Source of the DNA: CAWIHS01 sp963836005
GTDB lineage: Bacteria > Pseudomonadota > Gammaproteobacteria > GRL18
Assembly: GCA_963836005.1 (NCBI GenBank)
Contig: CAWIHS010000006.1
Location: 248,001-312,000 of the forward strand
Direction of reading: 5' to 3'
Length of the DNA stretch: 64,000 nt
Part shown: in pieces, positions 1-8,242 of the stretch
Numbering within the stretch: the stretch's first letter is position 1
How the letters are laid out: each line of letters begins with the position of its first letter
Made by a program: the position numbers and the translations under genes
Notes under the pieces: model-generated
What the model was told of the DNA's origin: nothing
What the model saw: only the letters and a program-made list of their open reading frames with translations
Databases searched by the model: none

Positions 1-389
1 CGGTAGTAATTTACCCCGCAATGATGGTACTCCGTGCCGCTGACCTGCATCGAGGTGCAGCCTTTGGGCAGGGTGGACACCACCGTACCCATGGGCAGCA
101 AGCCTGAACCAGCTTGCTGCACGGGCACTGCGGGCTGCTGCACGGTCACTGGCTGCGGCTGTACGACGACAGCGGGCGGCTGGGAGACCGCTGCGGCATA
201 GGCGCCTGTAGCTGCGACCGAGGATCCGATGACGACCCCCCGGCGAAAGCTCCGACGCCGCACACCAAAAATCGCCTGTGCTTCAGAAGCCAGCTGAAAA
301 TACGGGAACTGCAGCCGCGGCGGCACATCCACGAGGTACATCAGGATCGCGGTCGGAATAACGATTGAAATCTTGAGAAATAACTTCAT
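1..389 (-). CDS. Exported Pro/Gln-rich protein, 3' end outside window
   Basis: The reading frame starts at ATG 389, with GGGAG about 8 nt upstream, and runs off the left edge of the window, so only the first 129 residues are visible. The N-terminus is a hydrophobic segment after MKLFLKIS. A basic patch (GVRRRSFRRG) follows, then a low-complexity Pro/Val/Gln stretch (PPAVVVQPQPVTVQQP), then a conserved-looking segment with LPKGCTS and YHHCGVNYY. It is the last visible gene of the sulfatase operon, 19 bp after the DUF2092 gene. Exported proteins with an LPxGC...YxxCG segment are common but uncharacterised, and I assign no function. The base composition is GC-rich like its neighbours. Confidence 0.75.
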   Translation of the reverse strand, partial: MKLFLKISIVIPTAILMYLVDVPPRLQFPYFQLASEAQAIFGVRRRSFRRGVVIGSSVAATGAYAAAVSQPPAVVVQPQPVTVQQPAVPVQQAGSGLLPMGTVVSTLPKGCTSMQVSGTEYHHCGVNYY

Positions 390-408
390 TTTGATTGCTC
401 CCACTGTA

Positions 409-1191
409 TCATTGAATGGATGTACTGGGTTTATCTTGACGCATGAACGTTATCGGTTTGGCCCCCTGAGGCGGCACAAAAGTAAACACGCTGTCATCCT
501 TACCCGATGCATAACCCCAGTCACTCATGACGGTAGTGATACTCACCCGCCCGGGATTTTCTGTGTCGGTAACGACATATTTGCAGGGCAGAGCCTGGGC
601 GCCGTCGGTAACCCAGACCTGAAAATCTACGCCTGGGCGGCTGAACAGCAGATGATCGCAGGTGATCCCTCCGATGGTCGTTTTATCCAGCACCACCGCG
701 AAGTTCACGTCCTCAGTCAGTAGTTCGTAAGCATTTCCATACACCAGGTCAGCAACGGGGACAACAAGCCCGAGTGACTCACGGGTATAGTCGAGCACCC
801 CCTCGATGGTCTCCGGTGCAGGTTCCGTCGCGTAAACCTTATCGCCTGGACTGTATAGCGTGAGTGTCTTGCCGTCATAGAAGAAAGTCTGATCAATGGG
901 ATCGCCCCTGCGCTCGGCGAGCAGTTTGTTCGGCCGTTTTATGATCACACTCGCCGAAACGTCTAAATCGACCCTGTGTCCAGAATCGAGCACGTCCTCA
1001 AGGGAGACCTGGGTACGCACACTGAACTGCTGTAGACTGCCCAGGTGGTCGGTCATCTTTTTCAGGAGCTGCAGGGCTGACGGATCCACCGCCGGGGTCT
1101 GGGCCCCGACCCATGCCGGCAGGCTCAATGACAGCGCCAGCAATGCAAACATGAACCCTGCGGGCACTTTACAAAACCTCAATCTATTCAT
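409..1191 (-). CDS. DUF2092 family periplasmic protein
   Basis: A 260-residue protein with a clear signal peptide (hydrophobic segment FMFALLALSLSLPAWVGAQ). The mature part matches the DUF2092 pattern: an early helix (LQLLKKMTDHLGSLQQFSVRTQVS), then RPNKLLAERRGD, FFYDGKTLTLYSP, and a C-terminal VWVTDGAQALPCKYV. DUF2092 proteins are predicted periplasmic beta-rich proteins, possibly with a LolA-like fold; their function is unknown. The start is supported by GAGGAGA upstream of ATG 1191. It lies between the 53-residue Gly-rich peptide and the Pro/Gln-rich exported protein, all on the minus strand downstream of the arylsulfatase, so it is probably co-transcribed with them. Confidence 0.85.
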   Translation of the reverse strand: MNRLRFCKVPAGFMFALLALSLSLPAWVGAQTPAVDPSALQLLKKMTDHLGSLQQFSVRTQVSLEDVLDSGHRVDLDVSASVIIKRPNKLLAERRGDPIDQTFFYDGKTLTLYSPGDKVYATEPAPETIEGVLDYTRESLGLVVPVADLVYGNAYELLTEDVNFAVVLDKTTIGGITCDHLLFSRPGVDFQVWVTDGAQALPCKYVVTDTENPGRVSITTVMSDWGYASGKDDSVFTFVPPQGAKPITFMRQDKPSTSIQ

Positions 1192-1371
1192 CCTGTTCTC
1201 CTCAATTGATCAATAAAATAATTCACTGTGAGCGATTCAAAGAAGCTGAATTCGGCGATGGACCTTCTCGTAGCAGCATCGCGCCAGGTCACTGGTTCCT
1301 TGTGGTTGCCAGAGAAAAACGCGGCCTTGATGGCTCATTCACCACATTCTTGCTGGCGTTCACCCTCGTAT

Positions 1372-1533
1372 TTACCGCACGCCAACCCCGCGACGGCCGA
1401 CCCCAACGCCATGAAAGCCGGGGCCAACCCCGCCGCCGACACCAATCCAGTCGATAAACAGGGCTGCGGCACCGCCGGCGGCGGACATCGTCATCAACAC
1501 CGTGATAGCCACAAACATACGTATTGTCGACAT
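1372..1533 (-). CDS. Small Gly-rich exported peptide, 53 aa
   Basis: A short open frame from ATG 1533 to TAA 1372, preceded by a strong ribosome site (AAAGGAG about 8 nt upstream). The first 24 residues form a signal-peptide-like segment (MSTIRMFVAITVLMTMSAAGG). The remainder is a Gly/Val-rich tail (GVGGGVGPGFHGVGVGRRG). It sits between the arylsulfatase and the DUF2092 gene on the same strand. No known function is recognised. Position, ribosome site and signal peptide argue that it is real despite its size. Confidence 0.6.
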   Translation of the reverse strand: MSTIRMFVAITVLMTMSAAGGAAALFIDWIGVGGGVGPGFHGVGVGRRGVGVR

Positions 1534-1614
1534 GGTTCGATCTCCTTTGCCTTCAATGATGGGCCTGGCGGAACGGATCCCGCCAGCTGCCCTGACTAAA
1601 AGAATAGAGGGCTA

Positions 1615-4122
1615 TCACTCGCTCGTCTTATTGTTGCGTTGGGCGGCCATCAGCTTCTCTTTATCTTCCGCGGTGAGTTCCGGCCGGTCCACCGTGATGG
1701 TGAGCTTGTCGAGTTTGCCGGTAAAGGTGAACGGCGGCCTGTAATCCGCGTCGTTCACGCCGGTCAGCGTATCAGAGCCGATGTCAAAGCTTTCGTCCCA
1801 CTGCAGGATCATTGGCAGGGTCTTTTTCATTTCCCTGGTGGCGACTTCGATGCCGTCGACCTTGAGGGTGCCGGTGCCGGGGCGGCCAAGACCACTCATA
1901 TTGTTGAAGGCAAGGGTGCCGACGCCCAGACCGTCGTATTTGAAGTCAAACTCGACCGTGTGCTTGCCGGGCTCAAGCGCCTCCGGGCCTTCCCACTTGA
2001 TGCGCTCCAAATCTATCATGTTCCACAGGAACACCGGTTTGCCCTTGAGCAGGTAGAATCCATAACCGGCGAAGCGTCCGCCCGATGTGAGGATCATGCC
2101 CTCGGCACCGCCCTCGGGGATAGTGATCTCCGCCGTAATGGTATACGAGCTGTTGAGCAGGAACGGGGAATCGCCCTGCGGCAAACCAACCATCGGATGG
2201 GTGTAAACAAACTCCGTGCGGCCGGCGGTAATGTTTGGACGCGGGGCCACGATGCGGGCCGCCACCGAGGCATCCAGCGGGAGGACCTGATATTTCTTCG
2301 CCTCCGCAAGGAACTTCTCGCGCAGCTCCGCGACCTTCTCCGGATGCTGTGCGGCGATGTCATTGGCCTGGGTGAAGTCGGTGGTCAGGTCATAGAGCTG
2401 GAACACCTGGTTGTTGAGCGGATCCGGGTTGGCCGCGCCGAAAGCCTCCCAGGGCGCGCGGTTGACCTTGGTGCTGAGCAGCCAGCCGTCGTCGTAGAGC
2501 GCCCACTGACCCATCATCTCGAAGTACTGGGTGGTGTGGCGTGAGGGCGCCTTGGCGTTTTCCTCGGCAAAGGTGTAGAGGAAACTGGTGCCCTCAATCG
2601 GCGCCTGCTTGATGCCGTCGACCTCCTCAGGCGCGGGGATCCCGGCGGCCTCGAGTATGGTGGGCATCACGTCGATCACGTGGATGAACTGCTCGCGCAA
2701 GGCCCCCTTGTCCTTGATGCGCGCCGGCCAGGACACCACCATGTTCTGGTTGATACCGCCGAGCCTGGAGGCGTTCTGCTTGAACCAGTCGAACGGCGTG
2801 TCAAAGGCCCAGGACCAGCCCGCCGACATGTGGTTGTAGGTCTCCTCGGTGCCCCAGACATCATACCATTTCATCTGCGTTTCCACCGGCATCTGGTTGA
2901 CACCATTGAAGAACGCGACCTCGTTAGGCGTACCCAACGGGCCGCCCTCGGCGCTGGTACCATTATCGCCGTTGATGTAGATGATGAGCGTGTTGTCGAG
3001 CCTGCCCAGGTCCTCAAAGGCCTGGATCACGCGGCCGATCTCGTGGTCATTATAGGCGCTATAGGCGGCGAAGACTTCCACCTGCCTGATGAAGAGTTTC
3101 TGCTCCTCGTCTGTGAGCTGATCCCAGGGCTTGAGAACGTCATTGGGCCAGGGTGTCAGCTGCGAATTCTCGGCGATCACGCCAAGCTTCTTCTGGTTCT
3201 CGAAGATGGTTTCGCGCAGCTTGTTGTAGCCCTCGTCAAACAGGTGCAGGGCGCTGATCTTCTCCACCCATTCCTTGGTCGGGTGATGCGGCGCATGGGT
3301 GGCGCCGGGTGCGTACTTGATGAAGATCGGCTTGGACGGGTCCGTCTGGTGCATCCGCGAAATGTAGTCGATGGCATCGTCAGCCATACCGGTGATCAGG
3401 TTCCAGCCCGGCTTGCCGTCAAAGGGGTAGATCTGCGTGGTGTTGCGAAACAGGTTCGGCTGCCACTGGTTGGCATCACCGCCGACAAAGCCGTAGAAAT
3501 ATTCGAAGCCCAACCCGGTCGGCCATTGGTCAAAGGGCCCGACCTGGCTGGCGGCAAACGCCGGAGTGTTGTGATCTTTGCCGAACCACGAGGTGGCGTA
3601 GCCGTTATCAAGCAGGATCCGTCCGATGGTGGCCTTGTCCTCGGCGATGATGCTGTTGTAGCCGGGGAAACCCGTGGACTGCTCGGAAATCACACCGAAG
3701 CCGGCCGAGTGGTGATTGCGCCCGGTGATGAGCGCCGCCCGCGTCGGCGAGCACAACGCGGTGGAGAAAATCCGGTTGTAGCGCAGACCCTCGTTGGCGA
3801 TGCGGTCCATCGTCGGTGTCGGAATCACGCCGCCGAAGGTGCTCGGTACGCCGAAGCCGGCGTCGTCCGTAATGATCAGCAGTACGTTGGGCGCCTGTTT
3901 GGGCGGTACAATGCGCGGCGCCCACCAGGGGGTCGACTGCAGGGCATCATGCTTGATCACGCCGCCGAAGTCGGGTTCGGGCGCAGGCAGCTGTGTGCCG
4001 CTGATCGTGGTGGTGGCGCTCGGCGAACCTATGGTGCCGGTGAGCTGCTGTGCGCCGGACAGGCTATAAGCGAAAACGCTCAAAGCCCCCAGCAGACTGA
4101 TCATTTGAGTTTTTCGTTGCAT
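1615..4122 (-). CDS. Arylsulfatase (type I, formylglycine-dependent)
   Basis: An 835-residue exported sulfatase that hydrolyses sulfate esters. A signal peptide covers about residues 1-25 (LLGALSVFAYSLSGAQQ). The catalytic alkaline-phosphatase-like domain begins near residue 77 with NVLLIITDDAGFG, which carries the metal-binding DD pair at 86-87. The CSPTR motif at 124-128 fits the CxPxR consensus in which Cys is converted to formylglycine; TGRNHHS follows. The last 200 or so residues look like a concanavalin/LamG-like beta domain (GKPVFLWNMIDLERIKWEG...). The start has GGAG about 7 nt upstream. It is the first gene of a GC-rich operon with the small Gly-rich peptide, the DUF2092 protein and the Pro/Gln-rich protein, and is divergent from an AraC-type regulator. 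The maturase is not in the window and the substrate cannot be told from sequence. Confidence 0.92.
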   Translation of the reverse strand: MQRKTQMISLLGALSVFAYSLSGAQQLTGTIGSPSATTTISGTQLPAPEPDFGGVIKHDALQSTPWWAPRIVPPKQAPNVLLIITDDAGFGVPSTFGGVIPTPTMDRIANEGLRYNRIFSTALCSPTRAALITGRNHHSAGFGVISEQSTGFPGYNSIIAEDKATIGRILLDNGYATSWFGKDHNTPAFAASQVGPFDQWPTGLGFEYFYGFVGGDANQWQPNLFRNTTQIYPFDGKPGWNLITGMADDAIDYISRMHQTDPSKPIFIKYAPGATHAPHHPTKEWVEKISALHLFDEGYNKLRETIFENQKKLGVIAENSQLTPWPNDVLKPWDQLTDEEQKLFIRQVEVFAAYSAYNDHEIGRVIQAFEDLGRLDNTLIIYINGDNGTSAEGGPLGTPNEVAFFNGVNQMPVETQMKWYDVWGTEETYNHMSAGWSWAFDTPFDWFKQNASRLGGINQNMVVSWPARIKDKGALREQFIHVIDVMPTILEAAGIPAPEEVDGIKQAPIEGTSFLYTFAEENAKAPSRHTTQYFEMMGQWALYDDGWLLSTKVNRAPWEAFGAANPDPLNNQVFQLYDLTTDFTQANDIAAQHPEKVAELREKFLAEAKKYQVLPLDASVAARIVAPRPNITAGRTEFVYTHPMVGLPQGDSPFLLNSSYTITAEITIPEGGAEGMILTSGGRFAGYGFYLLKGKPVFLWNMIDLERIKWEGPEALEPGKHTVEFDFKYDGLGVGTLAFNNMSGLGRPGTGTLKVDGIEVATREMKKTLPMILQWDESFDIGSDTLTGVNDADYRPPFTFTGKLDKLTITVDRPELTAEDKEKLMAAQRNNKTSE

Positions 4123-4494
4123 ACCATACTCCAGAGACGTTTATAATTGGTTTACTGTAATTTAAATTGAGTCCATCGCTCATCCGTCGGGACACTGAAT
4201 CTACAGCGCGAGGCGGTGATGGTTTGCGGCCATGATAACAAGATTCACTGCCCATGCTGGCATGTTGTCGTGTGTGCGCCGGATTGCTAAGAAGAGGTTC
4301 CCACCCGCTAAAAGATGTATGTTGCTTTACCTATAATTTATAGCACATATTTTGAACATGGGATTACCATTTTTAGAAAATTAATTACCTATTTCAGACA
4401 TTTTGTACTAACATATGCAAAGACTGAGATATATCAAATGAAAGGGCGTTTTAAACTTTATGTATCGGCAAAAAATATATCAGAGACCAGCGCG
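4123..4494. promoter_or_regulatory. Divergent promoter region, sulfatase / AraC regulator
   Basis: About 370 bp between the sulfatase start and the chosen AraC-family start, and the likely site of control by the regulator. The half next to the regulator (4300-4480) is strikingly AT-rich against GC-rich genes on both sides. A longer in-frame start for the regulator exists from 4315, but that extension is AT-rich and lacks a ribosome site, so I treat it as non-coding. No operator is recognised with confidence. Confidence 0.4.
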
Positions 4495-5559
4495 ATGAAG
4501 AGAAACGGCCCGTCAAAATTACCGCAGCATGACACTATCGTCAGAGTGGGTCCGCTGACCAACCTGCCCGCGGTGCTGCGTTCTTTGAGGTGTGATCCGG
4601 AACCTGTTTTTTGGCACGCCGGTTTCAGCGTTGTAGCGTTTGCAGATCCTGACCTCAGGATCTCTTTCCTGGCCGCCGACAATCTGCTGGCCCGGTGCAT
4701 CACCGTCACGGGGTGTGGTCACCTGGGTTTATTGCTGGGTGAGCAGGCGACGCCGTCTCACCTGGGGATCGCCGGATTTCAACTCGCTACGGCGCCGGAT
4801 GTGGGCTCGGCGCTGCATTCACTGATCAGACATCTCAGCCTGCACGATCAAAGCGGCTCGGCAGAGCTGCTCACAAAAGGCGGCGTGAGCTCGCTGGGCT
4901 GGACCATACATCAGACGGAGGTCAAAAGCGCTGAACACATCTATGACCTCTCAATGGTGATGGCATGCAATATCATGCGCAGCTTATGCGGTGCTCACTG
5001 GGAGCCCGCTCGGGTGCTGTTGAGCCGGCAGCAGCCGCAGGATCTGCAGCCTTATAAGCGTTTGTTCCACGCCCCCGTTCGTTTCAACGCCAACAGGAAC
5101 CGTGTGGTGTTTGCCTCCCGTTGGCTGTCGCACCGACTGGCCTCCAGTGACCCGCTACTGCAGCAGCATCTTGAACAGGAGGCTAACAAACTTCATCAGC
5201 AGCTGGAGACAGGTTTTGTGGATCAACTGCATCAGCTTATGGATCGTGAATTGACGTCGAAGCAATGCTCCTCAACCAGCCTCGCCAGGCAGCTGAATAT
5301 CCATGAACGAACCTTGCATCGGTGGCTCAAATTATTCGGCACCAGTTTTCGTCATGAACTCGAGCAGGTGCGCTACGCAAAAAGCCGGCAATTACTGTCC
5401 GAGACGAACGAATGCATCGAACATATTGGCTTATCACTCGGTTATGCCAATAGCAGTGCTTTTTGTCGAGCCTTCAAGCAGTGGTCCGGCATCACGCCAT
5501 CTCAGTGGCGTGCTCAGGTGGCTGACACGTCAGGGTTAAAAAACAGACGGCCTGCATGA
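4495..5559 (+). CDS. AraC family transcriptional regulator (arabinose-binding-like N domain)
   Basis: A DNA-binding regulator of about 354 residues, assuming the ATG at 4495. The N-terminal two thirds resembles the arabinose-binding-like domain of AraC/OruR-type regulators (PDLRISFLAADNLLARC; later a long helical segment before LHQLMDRELT). The C-terminal 100 residues hold the two helix-turn-helix units: SLARQLNIHERTLHRWLKLFGTSF, then HIGLSLGYANSSAFCRAFKQWSGITPSQWR, the classic AraC signature. It is divergent from the arylsulfatase operon, which suggests it regulates that operon; this is inference from position. In-frame starts at 4315 and 4438 are possible but lie in AT-rich sequence without a clear ribosome site. 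Confidence 0.85.
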   Translation: MKRNGPSKLPQHDTIVRVGPLTNLPAVLRSLRCDPEPVFWHAGFSVVAFADPDLRISFLAADNLLARCITVTGCGHLGLLLGEQATPSHLGIAGFQLATAPDVGSALHSLIRHLSLHDQSGSAELLTKGGVSSLGWTIHQTEVKSAEHIYDLSMVMACNIMRSLCGAHWEPARVLLSRQQPQDLQPYKRLFHAPVRFNANRNRVVFASRWLSHRLASSDPLLQQHLEQEANKLHQQLETGFVDQLHQLMDRELTSKQCSSTSLARQLNIHERTLHRWLKLFGTSFRHELEQVRYAKSRQLLSETNECIEHIGLSLGYANSSAFCRAFKQWSGITPSQWRAQVADTSGLKNRRPA

Positions 5560-5597
5560 GTTTAAAAATCACCCTTAAATGGGTATACAATATACTA

Positions 5598-5720
5598 AGT
5601 GTCTATCCATAAATAGCCATCCTGGCTATATAATGCAACGCAATAGAAAAAGAGTGATTTTTCTTTTTGCTGCATTTTCAATGATTTATCATCATTAAAA
5701 ATGCTAGCACATCCCTGTGC
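5598..5720 (+). repeat. Repeat family A, truncated copy A1 (fused to B1)
   Basis: Begins AGTGTCTATCCATAAATAG and matches the two full A copies (42218-42374 and 58054-58207) through the ATAGCC...GGCTAT hairpin, the GAAAAAG...TTTTTCTTT segment and the CACATCCCTGTGC segment. There it stops, and family B sequence continues directly. The missing part is the last 35 bp or so of A. Confidence 0.8.
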
Positions 5721-5764
5721 GATGCTTCAATACTATGGCCACTATTACCGAACAGCTATTTAGT
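5716..5764 (-). repeat. Repeat family B, partial copy B1
   Basis: The segment from TGTGCGATG to GAACAGCTATTTAG matches one end of the full 151-bp B elements at 15518, 31579 and 33660. It is joined without a gap to the A1 fragment, and the shared bases at the join are CTGTGC. The rest of the 446-bp gap between the AraC gene and the next gene (5765-6005) is AT-rich and holds nothing I recognise apart from the ribosome site TGAGGT before 6006. Confidence 0.75.
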
Positions 5765-6005
5765 TAATTTAATAACTGCCATGCTTTTATTATAAATACT
5801 CTGAATTTTCCCTTGTTACTCTGTAAGGCATCTGAAAGGTAACATTTCTGCTTTTTACCTGCTGTTGGAATGACTTTCAGTGGGCCCTTTTCTACCAAGT
5901 TATTCAATATATAGTCACTATTCTTTTAACCAGGAGACGAATAAATACCTTGAAAAGACGGGTTTGATAGCATAATCTTGCAATCTGTGTTCCTGAGGTT
6001 TATAG

Positions 6006-7748
6006 ATGCCAAATTATCAATTGACTAAGATTCTGCAACGTTTTATAAGTGTGCAGACGAGTATTATTCTGCTTTTAATATCGTTGTTCAGCCACGCACA
6101 GAGTCACCCTGAAGCTGCAGAGATAATCGATGATAAAAACACCTCAACTGGCAGTACAACAATAATGACCAGTACTCTGGATACTCTGACTTCCTTTTCC
6201 AAAGTAAGAGATGAATTGCTGCAGGACATCAAGGTTATTAACCAGAAGATCGATTCAGCTAAATCCGAGACCGTGAAGAACAATCTGAGACAGGAACTCG
6301 AGAAGCTGCAACTGGATCTTCGCACAACTACCCGCAATATGGATAATATCGCTGCCAGTGTTGATATGTCACTTCTGGAAACAGAACAGGAGAAAGAATT
6401 CAGCATTCAAAAGGAGATTTTTGCGCTGCTCAAGCCGGCGCTTGAAGAGATGAAGGAGATGACCTCACATGTGCGGAAAAAGTCAGAATTGAGGGAAAAG
6501 ATTGCGCTTTTTCAGGAACGCCTGCCATTGCTCGAGGAAGCAATCTCCAATATCAGCCGTTTGCTGGAACAGAATACGGATGAATCACTGAAAACGGCAC
6601 TAATATCTACCACAACAAGGTGGCGAAAAAAACAGGCTTTCATGCAGAGTGAATTGCAGGCGGCGCAGTTACAGCTTCAGGAACTCGAGATCTCGGATAC
6701 TTCCTTCACCGAGGCTTCTGAGAGCTACTTAAAATCATTTTTTCAGAAACGCGGACTTTATCTGGCAGAGGCGCTGCTGCTAATAGTGATTATTTTGCTG
6801 CTCTCGAGGCTAAGTTATTATCTTATGCAGCGTTATCTTCCGGGATTCAGGAACAAGCACCGCAATTTCCGGGTCCGCCTGATTGAGCTGATCCATCGCT
6901 TATTGACTATTCTGATGGTTATTCTGGGTCCGATGGTTATTTTCTATCTGGCAGAAGACTGGGTACTCTTCAGCCTGGGCATTTTACTCCTAATTGGTAT
7001 TATCCTGGCTTTAAGACAGACATTACCGCTCTACTGGCATCAGGCTCAACTCTATCTTAATATTGGTTCGGTGCGAGAGGGTGAGCGTATTCAGAGTGAT
7101 GGTTTACCCTGGGAAGTGGAGAGAATTAATTTTTTCTGTACCCTCTCCAATCCCATAGCAGGTATCAGCCAGCGCGTACCTATCAACCATCTGGTCGAAC
7201 TGAAATCAAGACCTGTCAGCTCTCATGAACCCTGGTTTCCCTGTAAAAGAGGAGACTGGGTCATACTCAGTGATGGAGTGCGAGGCAGGGTCATCGGTAT
7301 TTCAATTGAACTGGTTCAACTGGTGGAACGAGGTGGTGCGCAGGTGACCTATGTAACCAGCGAATTTCTTGCTAAATCGCCGCGAAATCTGTCCACAAAT
7401 TTTCGCATCAAGGAGAGTCTGGGTATCAGCTATAAGCTGCAGACAGAGAGTACCGCAGCGATCCCCGAAACTCTTCACCATTACATTCAGCAGCGAGCTG
7501 AGCAGGAAGGATACGGCGAACAGTTGCTTAGCCTGAGAGTGGAATTTGCACAGGCCGGTAACTCGTCGCTGGATCTGGCTGTGATAGCCGACTTCAAGGG
7601 GGAGTTGGGGGATCTATACAACCGCCTGCGACGAGCCATCCAACGCTGGTGTGTTGATGCCTGTACGGTATATGACTGGGAAATACCTTTCCCGCAATTG
7701 ACATTACACGGATTAATGGAAAAAAACGAGTCATCCGCTAACGAATGA
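6006..7748 (+). CDS. Divergent MscS-like membrane protein with coiled-coil N domain
   Basis: A 580-residue inner-membrane protein. Residues 10-32 form a signal peptide (IILLLISLFSHAQS). Residues 60-240 are rich in heptad-like helices, a periplasmic coiled coil as in MscK/YjeP-type channels. Three or so membrane segments follow (LAEALLLIVIILLLSRL, LLTILMVILGPMVIFYLA, SLGILLLIGIILAL). The C-terminal part ends in DWEIPFPQLTLHG, which resembles the IPFPQ...H tail of MscS channels. The usual Gly/Ala-rich pore helix of MscS is not obvious, so channel activity is uncertain and it may be a diverged paralogue of the 1007-residue protein at 21923-24946. TGAGGT precedes the ATG. Confidence 0.7.
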   Translation: MPNYQLTKILQRFISVQTSIILLLISLFSHAQSHPEAAEIIDDKNTSTGSTTIMTSTLDTLTSFSKVRDELLQDIKVINQKIDSAKSETVKNNLRQELEKLQLDLRTTTRNMDNIAASVDMSLLETEQEKEFSIQKEIFALLKPALEEMKEMTSHVRKKSELREKIALFQERLPLLEEAISNISRLLEQNTDESLKTALISTTTRWRKKQAFMQSELQAAQLQLQELEISDTSFTEASESYLKSFFQKRGLYLAEALLLIVIILLLSRLSYYLMQRYLPGFRNKHRNFRVRLIELIHRLLTILMVILGPMVIFYLAEDWVLFSLGILLLIGIILALRQTLPLYWHQAQLYLNIGSVREGERIQSDGLPWEVERINFFCTLSNPIAGISQRVPINHLVELKSRPVSSHEPWFPCKRGDWVILSDGVRGRVIGISIELVQLVERGGAQVTYVTSEFLAKSPRNLSTNFRIKESLGISYKLQTESTAAIPETLHHYIQQRAEQEGYGEQLLSLRVEFAQAGNSSLDLAVIADFKGELGDLYNRLRRAIQRWCVDACTVYDWEIPFPQLTLHGLMEKNESSANE

Positions 7749-7806
7749 CATTAACAAATTTAAAAACCAACCGTTTTAATGCTTAATGCGGAATCATAAA
7801 AAAGTC

Positions 7807-7967
7807 GTAACTACTCAGCGTATCTGGAATAACTCACTAAGTGCTTGATATCAGGTATTTGTGGAAGGCAGGTCATTGCTCCATGCATAACCTGCATTTC
7901 CCACATCCCTGTGGGTCAATAAATACCTGACAGCGAGCACGATCTTATAGATACGCTAAGTAGTTAC
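7807..7967 (+). mobile_element. MITE-like element family C, copy C1 (161 bp)
   Basis: The ends are inverted repeats: GTAACTACTCAGCGTATCT on the left, and the right end read in reverse is GTAACTACTTAGCGTATCT (18 of 19 identical). It is flanked by an exact 8-bp direct repeat AAAAAGTC (7799-7806 and 7968-7975), the mark of transposition. The interior has the hairpin CCCACATCCCTGTGGG. It encodes no protein. The rest of the 494-bp gap to the next gene holds a Fur-box-like sequence near 8173 and nothing else recognised. Confidence 0.9.
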
Positions 7968-8171
7968 AAAAAGTCAAAACATTTTGAACTGGTAATGGCA
8001 ATGTGGAGATATCACGACGTCCGCATGTTTTTTTTCTTTGTAACAAAGAACCGTATCTTTGATATCCACTGTTGAACTCAGGGGTGGAAAGCAGAAAACC
8101 TGGGTAGATTGGTTATTGCCAACGAGTCAAGTCCGGCAATGACTGAACAATTTATATTGGCTTAATTGAAA

Positions 8172-8192
8172 CTATAATGATAACGATATGAA
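8172..8192. promoter_or_regulatory. Possible Fur-type operator upstream of the RND pump
   Basis: The stretch TATAATGATAACGATATG resembles the first half of the Fur consensus GATAATGATAATCATTATC, and lies 50 bp upstream of the metal efflux adaptor gene. The second half matches poorly, so this is a weak call. Confidence 0.25.
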
Positions 8193-8242
8193 GTCAATGT
8201 GCCATTCTTATCATGCTGAAATAATATTAATCAGGTGCGAAA

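Noticed and set aside
1639..4146. Long plus-strand open frames of 301 and 488 residues opposite the arylsulfatase gene
   Set aside because: They are antisense to a clear sulfatase in GC-rich DNA, where long chance frames are common; no domain is recognised.
4315..4494. N-terminal extension of the AraC-type regulator
   Set aside because: The 60 extra residues are encoded by AT-rich sequence unlike the gene body and have no ribosome site; the family domain starts at about the ATG at 4495.
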